Assembly (NCBI GenBank): GCA_942492905.1
Contig: OW818657.1
Location: forward strand, 930,001 to 994,000
Reading direction: 5' to 3'
Length of the DNA: 64,000 bases
From: CAIZWU01 sp942492905
Lineage (GTDB): Bacteria > Verrucomicrobiota > Verrucomicrobiia > Verrucomicrobiales > V1-33
Below are positions 33,249-42,361 of this stretch, in pieces; position 1 is the stretch's first letter, and each line of letters opens with the position of its first letter. The position numbers and the translations under genes are program-made. The notes beneath the pieces were generated by a model that saw only the letters and a list, made by a program, of their open reading frames with translations, searched no databases and had not been told where the DNA came from.

Positions 33249-34757
33249 ATGAAAACATTTCCAAACCCCATCATCACCGTGGCCGGGTTCGCCGTGGGCT
33301 TCGGCCTTGTGTCAGCCGCCAACTCCGCCCCTGCCCAGGCCATCGGCATTTTTGAAAGCGCGGCCGACATTGGTAAAATTGACTTGAAGGGGTCGTCCAG
33401 TTTCCTTCCTGACAAAAACCAGTATCGCATCACCGGCAGCGGCAAGAACATCTGGTTCGCGGAGGATGCCTTTCAGTTCCTCTCGAAGAAGTTGTCAGGC
33501 GATCTGGTCTTCAGCATGGACACCGGCTGGGAGGCCGCGGGCAAGGAACCGCACCGCAAGGCCTGCGCCATGGTCCGGCAAACCCTCGATCCCGACTCGC
33601 CGTATGTCGACGTGGCGGTGCATGGCGACGGCTTGATCGAGATGCAATACCGCATCGCCAAAGGCGCAACCACGCTCGCCGCCCGCACTCCGGTCCAAGC
33701 CCCGGCCACAGTGAAACTGGAGCGGGATGGCGACGTCTTCACGGCATCGGTGTCCAAGGATGGCGGTCCCTTCCAACCCATCGGCGCGGTTTCTCTGGCG
33801 ATGCCGGATCCGGTTTATGTGGGCATCGCGGTCGGAGCCCACAACGCCGCCAACCTGGAAACGGCGCTGATTTCCAATGTCCAGCTCACCAACCGGGTCC
33901 CCGCGAACGGTGAAAAGAGGGTGCGGGAAACGACCCTTGAGACGCTCGACATCGCGACATCGGAACGTAAAACCGTGTACCGCGACCGCAGCCTGTTTGA
34001 GGCCCCCAACTGGTCTCCGGACGGCAAGCTGTTTTATTTCAACCGGGCGGGCAGCATCTGGACGATTCCAGTGGCCGGCGGGGAGCCTGCCAAACTGGAT
34101 ACCGGGGTAGCGGTTAAAAATAACAACGACCACGGCATTTCCGCCGATGGAAAATGGCTGGCGATCAGTTCCGGCTCCGGGGAAAACGGATCACAGATTT
34201 ACATCGTGCCGGCCACCGGCGGGGAAGCCCGCGAGATCACGCCCACCGGCCCTTCCTACTGGCACGGCTGGTCTCCGGATGGGAAAACCCTCACTTATTG
34301 TGCGAAGCGCAACGACAACTACGACGTCTACACCATTCCCTCCGACGGAGGCCCCGAAACCCGTCTCACCGATGCCGCCGGACTCGACGATGGTCCGGAA
34401 TACAGCCCGGATGGGCAAACCATTTTCTTCCACTCCGAGCGTCACGGTCCTGCCAAACTCTGGCGCATGAAACCGGATGGCACCGGCCAGGAACAGATCA
34501 CTTCCGACGAAGCCTACGCCGACTGGTTTCCCCATCCTTCCCCGGACGGAAAATGGATCGTGTTTGTATCCTTCGATCAAAGCGTGAAAGGCCATCCCTC
34601 CGATAAAAACGTGGTGCTCCGCCTCATGCCCGCAACCGGTGGCAAACCCAAGGTCATCGCCACCCTCTTCGGCGGCCAAGGCACCCTGAATGTCCCCTCC
34701 TGGTCTCCTGACAGCACCAAAATCGCTTTTGTCAGTTACCGTCACCTCCTTCCCTGA
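33249..34757 (+). CDS. Exported TolB-like beta-propeller protein
   Basis: 502 residues. The N-terminus (PIITVAGFAVGFGLVSAANS) is a signal peptide. Residues about 35-210 form a jelly-roll domain like DUF1349/laminin-G proteins (VFSMDTGWEAAG, ACAMVRQTLDPDSPYVDVAV). From about 235 onward there are six PD40/WD40-like TolB repeats (APNWSPDGKLFYFNRAGSIW, YWHGWSPDGKTLTYCAKR, GPEYSPDGQTIFFHSERHG, PHPSPDGKWIVFVS, PSWSPDSTKIAFVSY). Proteins of this kind occur in periplasmic carbohydrate-related loci. It precedes the TIM-barrel gene by seven bases and is almost surely co-transcribed with it. Confidence 0.8.
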   Translation: MKTFPNPIITVAGFAVGFGLVSAANSAPAQAIGIFESAADIGKIDLKGSSSFLPDKNQYRITGSGKNIWFAEDAFQFLSKKLSGDLVFSMDTGWEAAGKEPHRKACAMVRQTLDPDSPYVDVAVHGDGLIEMQYRIAKGATTLAARTPVQAPATVKLERDGDVFTASVSKDGGPFQPIGAVSLAMPDPVYVGIAVGAHNAANLETALISNVQLTNRVPANGEKRVRETTLETLDIATSERKTVYRDRSLFEAPNWSPDGKLFYFNRAGSIWTIPVAGGEPAKLDTGVAVKNNNDHGISADGKWLAISSGSGENGSQIYIVPATGGEAREITPTGPSYWHGWSPDGKTLTYCAKRNDNYDVYTIPSDGGPETRLTDAAGLDDGPEYSPDGQTIFFHSERHGPAKLWRMKPDGTGQEQITSDEAYADWFPHPSPDGKWIVFVSFDQSVKGHPSDKNVVLRLMPATGGKPKVIATLFGGQGTLNVPSWSPDSTKIAFVSYRHLLP

Positions 34758-34764
34758 ACTTCCC

Positions 34765-35745
34765 ATGTCCTTGCTCCCCAGCCGCCGCTCCTTTCTCAAG
34801 CACGCCGCCCTGCTGCCCATGCCTGCCAGCGCCAGCTTTCCGGTCACGACGGCCCGGGCCGCCCTCGCGCCGGTTCCCCGGACTGGGGGTGCTTTGTTGA
34901 AGACCTCCCTGAACGCCTACTCGTTTCTGGAACTGCTCAATGCCAACGCCAAAGATCCTGCCAAAGGCGTCGATTTGTTCCAAGTCTGCGACTTCTGCGC
35001 CAAACATGAATTTGATGCGGTGGATCTCACCGGCTACTTTTTCCCCGGTTACCCGAAGGCCCCTGATGATGCCTATCTGTATAAACTGAAGCGCCACGCC
35101 TTCAATCTCGGTCTGGAAATCAGCGGCACCGGCGTCCGCAACGACTTCACCACCGCCGACAAAACCGTCCGCGACGAAGGGGTGCAGCGCCTCAAGACCT
35201 GGATCGAAGTCGCCGCCAAACTCGGAGCTCCCGTCATCCGGGCCTTTGCTGATTCCCAGCCGCCGTTCAAAAACTGGCAGCAGGCCAGCGGCGATGCGCC
35301 GCGGGCGGAGGTGGAAGCCTGGCTGGCCGATGATCTGCGCGGGTGCGCGGATCACGGCAAGAAATTTGGCGTCATCGTAGGCGTGCAAAACCATGGCGAT
35401 TTCATCAATACCGGTGCGGAACATCTCAGCCTGCTGCACCGCGTCGACCACGAATGGTGCGCCGCGCTTGTGGACACCGGCAAATACCTGACACCCGATC
35501 CCTACGCTGACATTGCTCTCGTGGCCCCGTATGCCGTGAACTGGCAGATCAAGGAAACCACCGGCAGTTCCACGGATTCCCCCCTCACGGACATGAAAAA
35601 GCTGGTCACCCTCATCCGCCAGTCCGGCTACCGCGGGTATGTGCCCATTGAGACCCTGTCGATGAAGCGGAAGGGCTATGACTCGTTCGTCGAAATCCCA
35701 AAGATGCTCGCAGAACTGCGATCCGCCATCGCCGCCACCGTGTAA
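34765..35745 (+). CDS. Tat-exported sugar phosphate isomerase/epimerase-like TIM-barrel protein
   Basis: 326 residues. The N-terminus SRRSFLKHAALLPM is a twin-arginine signal. The body is an AP endonuclease family 2-like TIM barrel: LKTSLNAYSFLELL, EFDAVDLTGYFFPGYPK, APVIRAFADSQPP, GVIVGVQNHGDF (His ligand), ALVDTGKY, VNWQIKETTG and GYVPIETLSMK. This fold includes xylose isomerase-like enzymes with a metal site of Glu, Asp and His. The link to the TolB-like gene just upstream suggests work on an exported sugar or sugar acid. The substrate is unknown. Confidence 0.82.
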   Translation: MSLLPSRRSFLKHAALLPMPASASFPVTTARAALAPVPRTGGALLKTSLNAYSFLELLNANAKDPAKGVDLFQVCDFCAKHEFDAVDLTGYFFPGYPKAPDDAYLYKLKRHAFNLGLEISGTGVRNDFTTADKTVRDEGVQRLKTWIEVAAKLGAPVIRAFADSQPPFKNWQQASGDAPRAEVEAWLADDLRGCADHGKKFGVIVGVQNHGDFINTGAEHLSLLHRVDHEWCAALVDTGKYLTPDPYADIALVAPYAVNWQIKETTGSSTDSPLTDMKKLVTLIRQSGYRGYVPIETLSMKRKGYDSFVEIPKMLAELRSAIAATV

Positions 35746-36008
35746 GTGGTTTCGGCGAACTAACGCAAGCTTTTGCCGGCGCCGGGCGGTGGACATGATT
35801 CCCAAGTTGTCTTTACCCGATTCCCTGCCGTGGAGGAAATCCCGGTGAATCTGAGGGGACTGTGAACCGATTCCCTCCAATCCCATGCCTCAACCTATTA
35901 ACCGCCATTACGTCGGTTTTTGCTGAATCCGGCACAAAATTGTCGGAATTTTTTACAGATATTGCTTCGTGCGAATCCTCTCCCTTTGACTCCAGCGGAA
36001 AAATGCAT

Positions 36009-36083
36009 GTAATAAAGCACTGATTACAAGCGACTTATGGAATTATACGGCGGACTTGGGTGCCACATGGCACGCTTGGTGCT
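36009..36083 (+). promoter_or_regulatory. Sigma-54-type promoter with upstream inverted repeat
   Basis: TGGCACGCTTGGTGCT (36068-36083) matches the -24/-12 consensus TGGCACN5TTGCW at all fixed positions but one, with correct GG-GC spacing. It lies 58 bases before the ATG of the PEP-CTERM-like gene. A perfect TGTAAT/ATTACA inverted repeat (36009-36014, 36024-36029) is about 40 bases upstream, where an enhancer-binding activator could sit. The rest of the 396-base gap 35746-36141 holds no gene that I can see. Confidence 0.65.
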
Positions 36084-36141
36084 TATAGAAATTCCAGAGG
36101 GTATAACCCCTCGATTCAAAACTATAATACCACCTACCATC

Positions 36142-36672
36142 ATGCTCAGCCGAATTCCATCCGCCCTCTTACTGACCGGAGCTGTCCTGGCCCTTTCCTC
36201 CATTCAAGCCCGTGCCAGTGTGGTGATGGATTTCACCGGGCTGCAAGACTTCAGCAATTTCAGCCAGAACGGGATCGACATGGCCTCCAATTCTGTCTGG
36301 AACTGGCCCGGCACCAACGAGGCCCATATGGACGGTGGCGTGGCCACCTTCAGTCTTGGCTCCCTCGGGGATTTCACTCTCGAAAGCGTGTCCATGAACA
36401 GCAACGGGGGCTCCGGTCCCGCCCGGTTTACGGCTTTCAACAACGGGATTGACCTCGGTTTCGTCGACGTCGGCGCAAACGCCGGCACCTTTGTCTTTCC
36501 CGCCCTGTTCAGCGCCATCGACCAGTTCAGGGTCAGTGTGCCATCAAGCCATTTCACTTTCGACAACGTGACCATCGGTTCCGCCACCAGCGTGCCGGAC
36601 GGCGGTGCCACCGTGGCTCTGCTCGGCATGGCCATGGGCGGAATGGTCTGGGTCCGCCGCAAATTGGCATAA
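36142..36672 (+). CDS. PEP-CTERM-like (VPDGG-type) exported protein
   Basis: 176 residues. Signal peptide LLLTGAVLALSSIQARASV; mature part is a small beta-rich domain (VVMDFTGLQDFSNFSQNG, DFTLESVSMNSNGGSG). The C-terminus SVPDGGATVALLGMAMGGMVWVRRKLA, read here as VPDGGATVALLG + helix + RRK, is the tripartite exosortase sorting signal in the VPDGG variant used by Verrucomicrobiota. Exosortases cut and attach such proteins at the cell surface, often with exopolysaccharide. Start ATG at 36142 places the signal peptide correctly. Transcription is probably sigma-54-dependent, and a strong terminator follows, so it is a single-gene unit. Confidence 0.85.
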   Translation: MLSRIPSALLLTGAVLALSSIQARASVVMDFTGLQDFSNFSQNGIDMASNSVWNWPGTNEAHMDGGVATFSLGSLGDFTLESVSMNSNGGSGPARFTAFNNGIDLGFVDVGANAGTFVFPALFSAIDQFRVSVPSSHFTFDNVTIGSATSVPDGGATVALLGMAMGGMVWVRRKLA

Positions 36673-36696
36673 CCCTCTCCGAACCTTCCGATAGCA

Positions 36697-36726
36697 AAAG
36701 GGCGCAGGTCTTTACCTGCGCCCTTT
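36697..36726 (+). terminator. Rho-independent terminator after the PEP-CTERM-like gene
   Basis: A 13-bp perfect stem (36697-36709 with 36714-36726; AAAGGGCGCAGGT/ACCTGCGCCCTTT) with a four-base CTTT loop, 24 bases after the stop, followed by CATTTTC. Confidence 0.85.
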
Positions 36727-37010
36727 CATTTTCAATCCTGATCCATGCCGGGCTGCTCTGCGGGAATGGCTCCCGGCAAGCTTTGACGATTACCCGTCGT
36801 TTTGTCCGCCACCCCTTGGGAGTGAGGCCGAATCCAAGCCCGTTGGGGCTGATCTACAGCCGTCTTACCGCAATCAGAATCCCAAAACGCTGGAGCAGAA
36901 TCCCAACGTAGTGGGGGTGTAAAGATTGTTCTGTAAAAAGCTTTAGCCTTGCGCCGCCCACTTGGACTTCAATGGGTTGCGCGGGCCCCCAAAACAGGGG
37001 ACAGGTTCCG
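36727..37010. other. Intergenic region without recognised gene
   Basis: Between the terminator and the U32 gene. It contains a GCCGGG/CCCGGC hairpin near 36747-36776 and two AGAATCCCAA direct repeats near 36876 and 36897. No coding frame with convincing composition was seen. The promoter of the U32 gene is presumably here (an AT-rich stretch at about 36915-36950). Confidence 0.35.
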
Positions 37011-39476
37011 ATGACAATGCAGGACAACATGGCTCCGGAACTCCTTTCCCCGGCGGGGAACTGGGAGTGCGCGCGGGCGGCGGTGGCGAATGGGGCGGAC
37101 GCGATTTTTTTCGGAATGCCGCGCTTCAATGCCCGGATGCGGGCGGACAATTTCACGGAGGAGGACCTTCCCAAACTGATGGAATACCTGCACGGGCACG
37201 GGGTGCGCGGTCTGGTGACGATGAATACCCTGATTTTCACCAGTGAGCTGGCGGACGCCGCGGAGCAGCTCCGGAGTCTGGAGGCGGCCGGCGTGGATGC
37301 GATCATTGTCCAGGACATCGGTCTGGCGCGGTTGGCCCGGGCGGTGGCGCCGAAGCTGGCCCTGCATGCCAGCACTCAAATGACTCTGACCTCTCCGGAA
37401 GGCCTCGCTTTTATGCACGACCGGCTCCGGCTGGACCGGGCAGTGCTGGCGCGGGAGTTGTCGCTGCGCGAGCTGGAGCGCTTCCGGGAGACCACCGTGC
37501 CGTTGGAGGTTTTTGTGCATGGGGCGCTCTGCGTGGCCTATTCCGGTCAGTGCCTCACCAGCGAGAGTCTGGGTCAACGCAGCGCCAACCGCGGCGAGTG
37601 CGCCCAAGCCTGCCGGATGCCTTATGAACTGATCGTGGATGGTGAACTGACGGATCTGGGGGATAAACGTTATCTGTTGTCCCCGCAGGACCTTTCAGCG
37701 GTGGAGGAAATTCCGGCCTTGCTGTCGCGGGGCGTGCGCAGTTTCAAAATCGAGGGCCGTCTGAAATCCCCGGAATACGTCGCGGCGGTGACGGCGGTCT
37801 ACCGCAAGGCTATCGATGCCGCCCTGGCGGGAAAAACGGATGGGCCGATGGCAACGGCCGAGGACCGGTATGCCTTGGAGATGACGTTCAGCCGGGGCTT
37901 GTTCAGCGGGTGGATGCATGGGGTGAACCACCAGCAATTGGTGGGAGCCCGTTACGGCAAAAAACGGGGCGCCATGGTGGGGCGGATCCGTCAGGCCGGC
38001 CGCGACTGGGTGGAGTTGGAATCGTTGGGAGCCAATCTCAAAGCGGGGGATGGCGTGGTTTTTGATACCGGCGGCGACACCAACGATGAGCAGGGCGGAC
38101 GGGTTTTTGAGGTGATCGGAAACCGGCTGACATTTGCGCGCGGCAAGGTGGATTTTTCCAGACTCCAACCGGGCGACCGGGTTTGGAAAACCAGCGATCC
38201 GGCCCTAGACAAAAGGCTGCGGGCAACTTTTGAAAAAGAGGCCGGATGGCAGCCGGTGCAGGGATTGGATGTGGTGGTCGGCGGAAACGAAGGCAGCCCG
38301 CTGGAGTTGGTCTGCGGGGAGATCAAAGTGGTTTCCACCATGCCGCTGGTGCCGGCGCTGAAGCGGCCGCTCACCGAAGAGACGCTGCGGGATCAACTCG
38401 GCCGGCTGGGCGGCACGGCTTACGCTTTGGGTAACGTGGACTACCGGATCATCGGTGACTTGATGTTGCCTGTCAGCGAACTCAACCGGATGCGCCGGGA
38501 GTTGGTGGAACGGCTGGACGCGGTGTCTTCCGGAACGCCTGACACTCCGGCGGAAATGCGGCCGGTGGTGGAAGTTGGGCCGTTCCTGGAAGCGGTCCGG
38601 AACCGCCCAGCACCGCCTCCCGCTGCCTCAATGGAGCTTTCCGTGCTCTGCCGGACCGTGGAGCAAGTGGAGGTCTGTGCGGCGGAAGGGGTCGCAGTGG
38701 CCTATGCCGATTTCGAGGACGTGCGCGGTTATGCGGAAGCGGTGCAGCGGGTCCGCGACACCTCCGCGATGCGGCTGCTGCTGGCGACGCCCCGCATTCA
38801 AAAACCCGGGGAGCAGGGCTTTTTCAAACTGATCGAACGCGCCAATCCGCATGGCATGCTGGTGAGGAATCTGGGCGCAGTGCCGTGGTTCACGAAGCGT
38901 GGGCTGGAAACGGTGGGCGACTTTTCCCTGAATGTCGCCAATCCCCTGACGGCGGCGTTTTTCAAGGATGAGGGGTTGGATGTCCTGACGGTTTCCTACG
39001 ATCTGAATATCACCCAGGTGCTCGGCTTGCTGGCAGGCGCTCCGCCGTCGTGGTTTGAGCTGACGCTGCATCAGCACATGCCGATGTTTCACATGGAGCA
39101 CTGCGTTTTTGCGGCCTTCATGTCCCAGGGAAAAACCTTCCTCGACTGTGGCCGGCCGTGTGAAAAACATTCCGTCAAGCTGCGCGACCGCGTCGGCATG
39201 GAACATCCCCTGAAGGCCGATGTTGGTTGCCGGAATACGTTATTCAATGCCCAGGCACAGACCGGGGCCCAGTATTATGCGCAGCTTCACGCTGCTGGTT
39301 TGCGCCGCTGCCGGATTGAATTGCTGGAAGAGGACCCGGCTGGAGTGCGCCGCGTGCTGCACACCTACCGCGCCCTGCTGGAAGGCCGGGCGGAGGGTTC
39401 CGATCTTTGGCGCAGTCTGAAGGCGCAGTCAAAACTGGGCGTGACGCTGGGCACCCTGGAACCGGCGGGCGCGTGA
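37011..39476 (+). CDS. U32 family (collagenase-like/RlhA-type) protein
   Basis: 821 residues from the ATG at 37011, which follows a purine-rich GGGGACAGG. The N-terminal ~330 residues are the U32 domain: MAPELLSPAGNWECARAAV, GADAIFFG, and the family signature EVFVHGALCVAYSGQC with cysteines, then NRGECAQACRMPYEL, whose Cys residues could hold an iron-sulfur cluster as in RlhA/TrhP. The C-terminal half (about 560-821) is a second barrel-like region with EHCVFAAFMSQGKTFLDCGR and VGCRNTLFNAQ. U32 members modify RNA (5-hydroxycytidine or 5-hydroxyuridine); which one cannot be told here. It stands alone. Confidence 0.85.
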   Translation: MTMQDNMAPELLSPAGNWECARAAVANGADAIFFGMPRFNARMRADNFTEEDLPKLMEYLHGHGVRGLVTMNTLIFTSELADAAEQLRSLEAAGVDAIIVQDIGLARLARAVAPKLALHASTQMTLTSPEGLAFMHDRLRLDRAVLARELSLRELERFRETTVPLEVFVHGALCVAYSGQCLTSESLGQRSANRGECAQACRMPYELIVDGELTDLGDKRYLLSPQDLSAVEEIPALLSRGVRSFKIEGRLKSPEYVAAVTAVYRKAIDAALAGKTDGPMATAEDRYALEMTFSRGLFSGWMHGVNHQQLVGARYGKKRGAMVGRIRQAGRDWVELESLGANLKAGDGVVFDTGGDTNDEQGGRVFEVIGNRLTFARGKVDFSRLQPGDRVWKTSDPALDKRLRATFEKEAGWQPVQGLDVVVGGNEGSPLELVCGEIKVVSTMPLVPALKRPLTEETLRDQLGRLGGTAYALGNVDYRIIGDLMLPVSELNRMRRELVERLDAVSSGTPDTPAEMRPVVEVGPFLEAVRNRPAPPPAASMELSVLCRTVEQVEVCAAEGVAVAYADFEDVRGYAEAVQRVRDTSAMRLLLATPRIQKPGEQGFFKLIERANPHGMLVRNLGAVPWFTKRGLETVGDFSLNVANPLTAAFFKDEGLDVLTVSYDLNITQVLGLLAGAPPSWFELTLHQHMPMFHMEHCVFAAFMSQGKTFLDCGRPCEKHSVKLRDRVGMEHPLKADVGCRNTLFNAQAQTGAQYYAQLHAAGLRRCRIELLEEDPAGVRRVLHTYRALLEGRAEGSDLWRSLKAQSKLGVTLGTLEPAGA

Positions 39477-39604
39477 CCGGGGAGTTTCCCGGAAAGGCGC
39501 GTCGAGCTGCATTTGTCCGTGCGTTGCGGCGGGTTTCCCGGTAGGGCTGGGGAATAATCAGGCCATCAGGCCGTGATTTCCGCCTTAAGCACTCCATCCC
39601 TCCC

Positions 39605-40867
39605 ATGCCGCCCTCTGCTCCTGACACTTCGCCCGCTCCCGGGATCAGCCGCGGGGCCAAACTCGCGCTCGTGGCGGCGGTGCTCGGCTGGTTGTTTGAT
39701 GGATTTGAAATCGGCTTGTTTCCCGTGGTGGCGCGTCCGGCCCTGCTCTCCATGCTGGGACCCGGCGGGGAAGGTCAGGTGGGCACCTGGATGGGCATCA
39801 TCACGGCGACGTTTTTACTGGGGGCCGCACTGGGCGGGGTGGCCTTTGGCTGGTTGGGTGACCGCATCGGGAGGGTGAAAGCGATGTCGTTGAGCATTTT
39901 GTGCTATTCCCTGTTCAGCGGGGCCGCTTACTTCGCGGAGGTGCCGTGGCATCTGGCGGGATTCCGGTTCGTTGCCGCTCTGGGCATGGGAGGAGAATGG
40001 GCGCTCGGAGTGGCGCTGGTGATGGAGGTCTGGCCGGAACGCCATCGCCCGTGGCTGGCCGGGGCCATCGGCGCTTCGGCCAATCTGGGGATGGTTCTGG
40101 TAGGCGTGGTGGCGGCGCTGGTGCCGGTGACCCAGGATTCGTGGCGCTGGATGTTTCTGGTCGGTGCCTCGCCGGCGCTGCTTACTTTTTTGATCCGCCT
40201 GTTTGTCCCGGAATCGGAGCGGTGGGAACACGCCCGGCAACAGGGCGGCCACCGGATATCGCCGGTGCGCGAGGTGTTGGGAAAAACCCTGCGGGGCCGT
40301 ACCCTGATCGGCATCGTGCTGTCTTCGATCGCCCTGATTGGCACGTGGGGTTCGGTGCAGTGGATTCCGTTGTGGGTGGATCAATTGACCGCGGGGACCG
40401 TGCCGGGAGCCAAGGCCAATGCACATATGATTTCCTCGCTTGGGGCCATGGTGGGCAGTCTGCTGGCGCCGGTCCTGCTGGGCCGGATCAACCGCCGCAC
40501 CAGTTATACCATCCTGTGCGTGCTCTCGTTGCTGGTCTGCGGATTGCTCTTCCGGACCCAATCCGCCTACACCACCCAATTCCTGGTCATGGTCTTTGGC
40601 GCGGGGGCCTGCACCGCCGCCTTCTACGGCTGGTTCCCGCTTTATTTGCCGGAACTGTTCCCCACCCGGGTGCGCGCCACCGGACAGGGACTTTGTTATA
40701 ATTCCGGACGCATCATCGCCGCGGCGGGGGCCCTCACCAGTGGTGCCCTCGTGCAGTTTTACGGCGGTTATGCCCAGATGGGGGCCATGGTCACCCTCGT
40801 CTATCTGGTCGGCATCATCGCCATCCGGTTCGCCCCGGAAACCAACGGCCGGCCGTTGCCGGAGTAG
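39605..40867 (+). CDS. MFS transporter
   Basis: 420 residues with 12 hydrophobic helices. The first helix GWLFDGFEIGLFPVV contains the D-G-F-E pattern of the aromatic-acid/sugar symporter group; MFS motif A is GWLGDRIGRVKAM, and GFRFVAALGMGGEWALGVAL is the TM4 R-G-G-E-W block, followed by the PESERW loop. This subfamily imports organic acids or sugars with protons. It lies 75 bases before an enolase-superfamily gene, suggesting uptake and breakdown of one sugar acid, an inference from context. Confidence 0.85.
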   Translation: MPPSAPDTSPAPGISRGAKLALVAAVLGWLFDGFEIGLFPVVARPALLSMLGPGGEGQVGTWMGIITATFLLGAALGGVAFGWLGDRIGRVKAMSLSILCYSLFSGAAYFAEVPWHLAGFRFVAALGMGGEWALGVALVMEVWPERHRPWLAGAIGASANLGMVLVGVVAALVPVTQDSWRWMFLVGASPALLTFLIRLFVPESERWEHARQQGGHRISPVREVLGKTLRGRTLIGIVLSSIALIGTWGSVQWIPLWVDQLTAGTVPGAKANAHMISSLGAMVGSLLAPVLLGRINRRTSYTILCVLSLLVCGLLFRTQSAYTTQFLVMVFGAGACTAAFYGWFPLYLPELFPTRVRATGQGLCYNSGRIIAAAGALTSGALVQFYGGYAQMGAMVTLVYLVGIIAIRFAPETNGRPLPE

Positions 40868-40942
40868 GAAATAGTGATGGATTCCCCGGCCATTGCCGCG
40901 CCATTCTGAAACTGATCCCAGGTCCCTGATACCCCTGTCCTC

Positions 40943-42343
40943 ATGCTCCCCACCGACATCACCGTCATCGGCGCTGCGCTTTATTTTCTGCCGGTCATCA
41001 CGCGGGTGCCGCTGAAGTTCGGCACCGAAACCCTGACGGAAGTTACCTGTGCGCGGGCGCGGCTGCGGGTGCGGCGGAACGATGGGCGGGAGGCGGAGGG
41101 ATGGGGCGAGACGCCGCTCAGCGTGCAGTGGGTCTGGCCTTCGGCGTTGCCTTATGCGAAGCGTCAGGACGCTTTGCAGGATTTTTGTGTCAGGCTGGCG
41201 AAGGCCTGGCCGGCTTGCGGGGTGTCCGGACATGCCCTGGAGTGCGGTCAGGATTTCATCACCCACACCCTGCGGGAGGAGTGGACCGTTTGGAATGCGG
41301 GGCGTCCGGCGGCAGAGGCATTGCCCTGGCTGGCGGCCCTGGTGTGTGCCTCGTTATTTGACCTGGCAGTTCACGATGCCTACGGCCGGGTGAACGAAGT
41401 GCCGGTTTACGAAACCTACCGCTCCCCGTGGATGAGCCGGGATCTGGCGGACTTTATAACGCCGGCCGAAGACCGTGCGGGCAGTCTGTCGTTCGCGGGA
41501 AAATACCCGGCTGATTTCCTGCGCCCGCAGCGCCGGGAGCAACTCATGGCCTGGCATCTGGTGGGCGGGCTCGATGCCATTGATACGGCTGATTTGACGG
41601 GTGGGGAGCCGGACGATGGCCACCCGGTGCTGCTCGCCGACTGGATCCGGCGCGATGGCTTGCAGGCGCTCAAGATCAAGCTGCGGGGGAATGATGCCGC
41701 ATGGGATTACGAGCGGCTTGTCCGGGTGGGCCGCAGTGCCTTGGCGCACGAGGTTCTTTGGCTCACGGCTGACTTCAACTGCACCGTCACCGACCCTGCC
41801 TACGTCACGGAAATCCTCGACCGCCTCCGTGATGATGAACCCCGCATTTTCGCCCTGCTGTTATATGTGGAACAGCCTTTCCCTTACGAGCTGGAGACGC
41901 ATCCCATTCCGGTGCAGTCCGTGAGTGCCCGCCGTCCGCTCTTTCTCGATGAAAGCGCCCACGACTGGCAGCACGTCCGGCTGGGCCGCTCCCTTGGGTG
42001 GACCGGGGTGGCCCTGAAAACCTGCAAGACCCAGACCGGAGCTCTGCTCAGCCTGTGTTGGGCCCAGGCCCATGGGATGACGCTGATGGTGCAGGACCTG
42101 ACCAATCCAATGCTCGCCCAGATCCCGCATTGCCTGCTTGCGGCGCACGCCCCGACCATCGCCGGCGTGGAGACCAACAGCATGCAGTTTTACCCCGCGG
42201 CCTCCGCCGCCGAAGCGGTGTTCCACCCCGGCCTTTACCAACGCCGGAATGGCCAGGTGGACCTGCACACCATCCACGGCCCCGGCTTTGGGATGAGGGT
42301 GGAGGAAATCGGGCGCGTGCTGCCTGCTGCCGTGCAAATCTGA
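40943..42343 (+). CDS. Enolase-superfamily (mandelate racemase/muconate lactonizing-like) protein
   Basis: 466 residues. The C-terminal barrel has the superfamily residues in order: LKIKLRG (KxK base), LTADFN (Asp), YVEQPFPYE (Glu) and LFLDES (Asp/Glu), then LKTCKTQTG (Lys on strand 6) and a VETNSMQFYP segment. The N-terminal capping domain is larger than usual (about 200 residues). These enzymes take a proton alpha to a carboxylate and act as racemases, dehydratases or epimerases. The MFS gene upstream may bring in the substrate. Which acid is used is unknown. Confidence 0.8.
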   Translation: MLPTDITVIGAALYFLPVITRVPLKFGTETLTEVTCARARLRVRRNDGREAEGWGETPLSVQWVWPSALPYAKRQDALQDFCVRLAKAWPACGVSGHALECGQDFITHTLREEWTVWNAGRPAAEALPWLAALVCASLFDLAVHDAYGRVNEVPVYETYRSPWMSRDLADFITPAEDRAGSLSFAGKYPADFLRPQRREQLMAWHLVGGLDAIDTADLTGGEPDDGHPVLLADWIRRDGLQALKIKLRGNDAAWDYERLVRVGRSALAHEVLWLTADFNCTVTDPAYVTEILDRLRDDEPRIFALLLYVEQPFPYELETHPIPVQSVSARRPLFLDESAHDWQHVRLGRSLGWTGVALKTCKTQTGALLSLCWAQAHGMTLMVQDLTNPMLAQIPHCLLAAHAPTIAGVETNSMQFYPAASAAEAVFHPGLYQRRNGQVDLHTIHGPGFGMRVEEIGRVLPAAVQI

Positions 42344-42361
42344 CCGGTCGTGCAGGAACGG

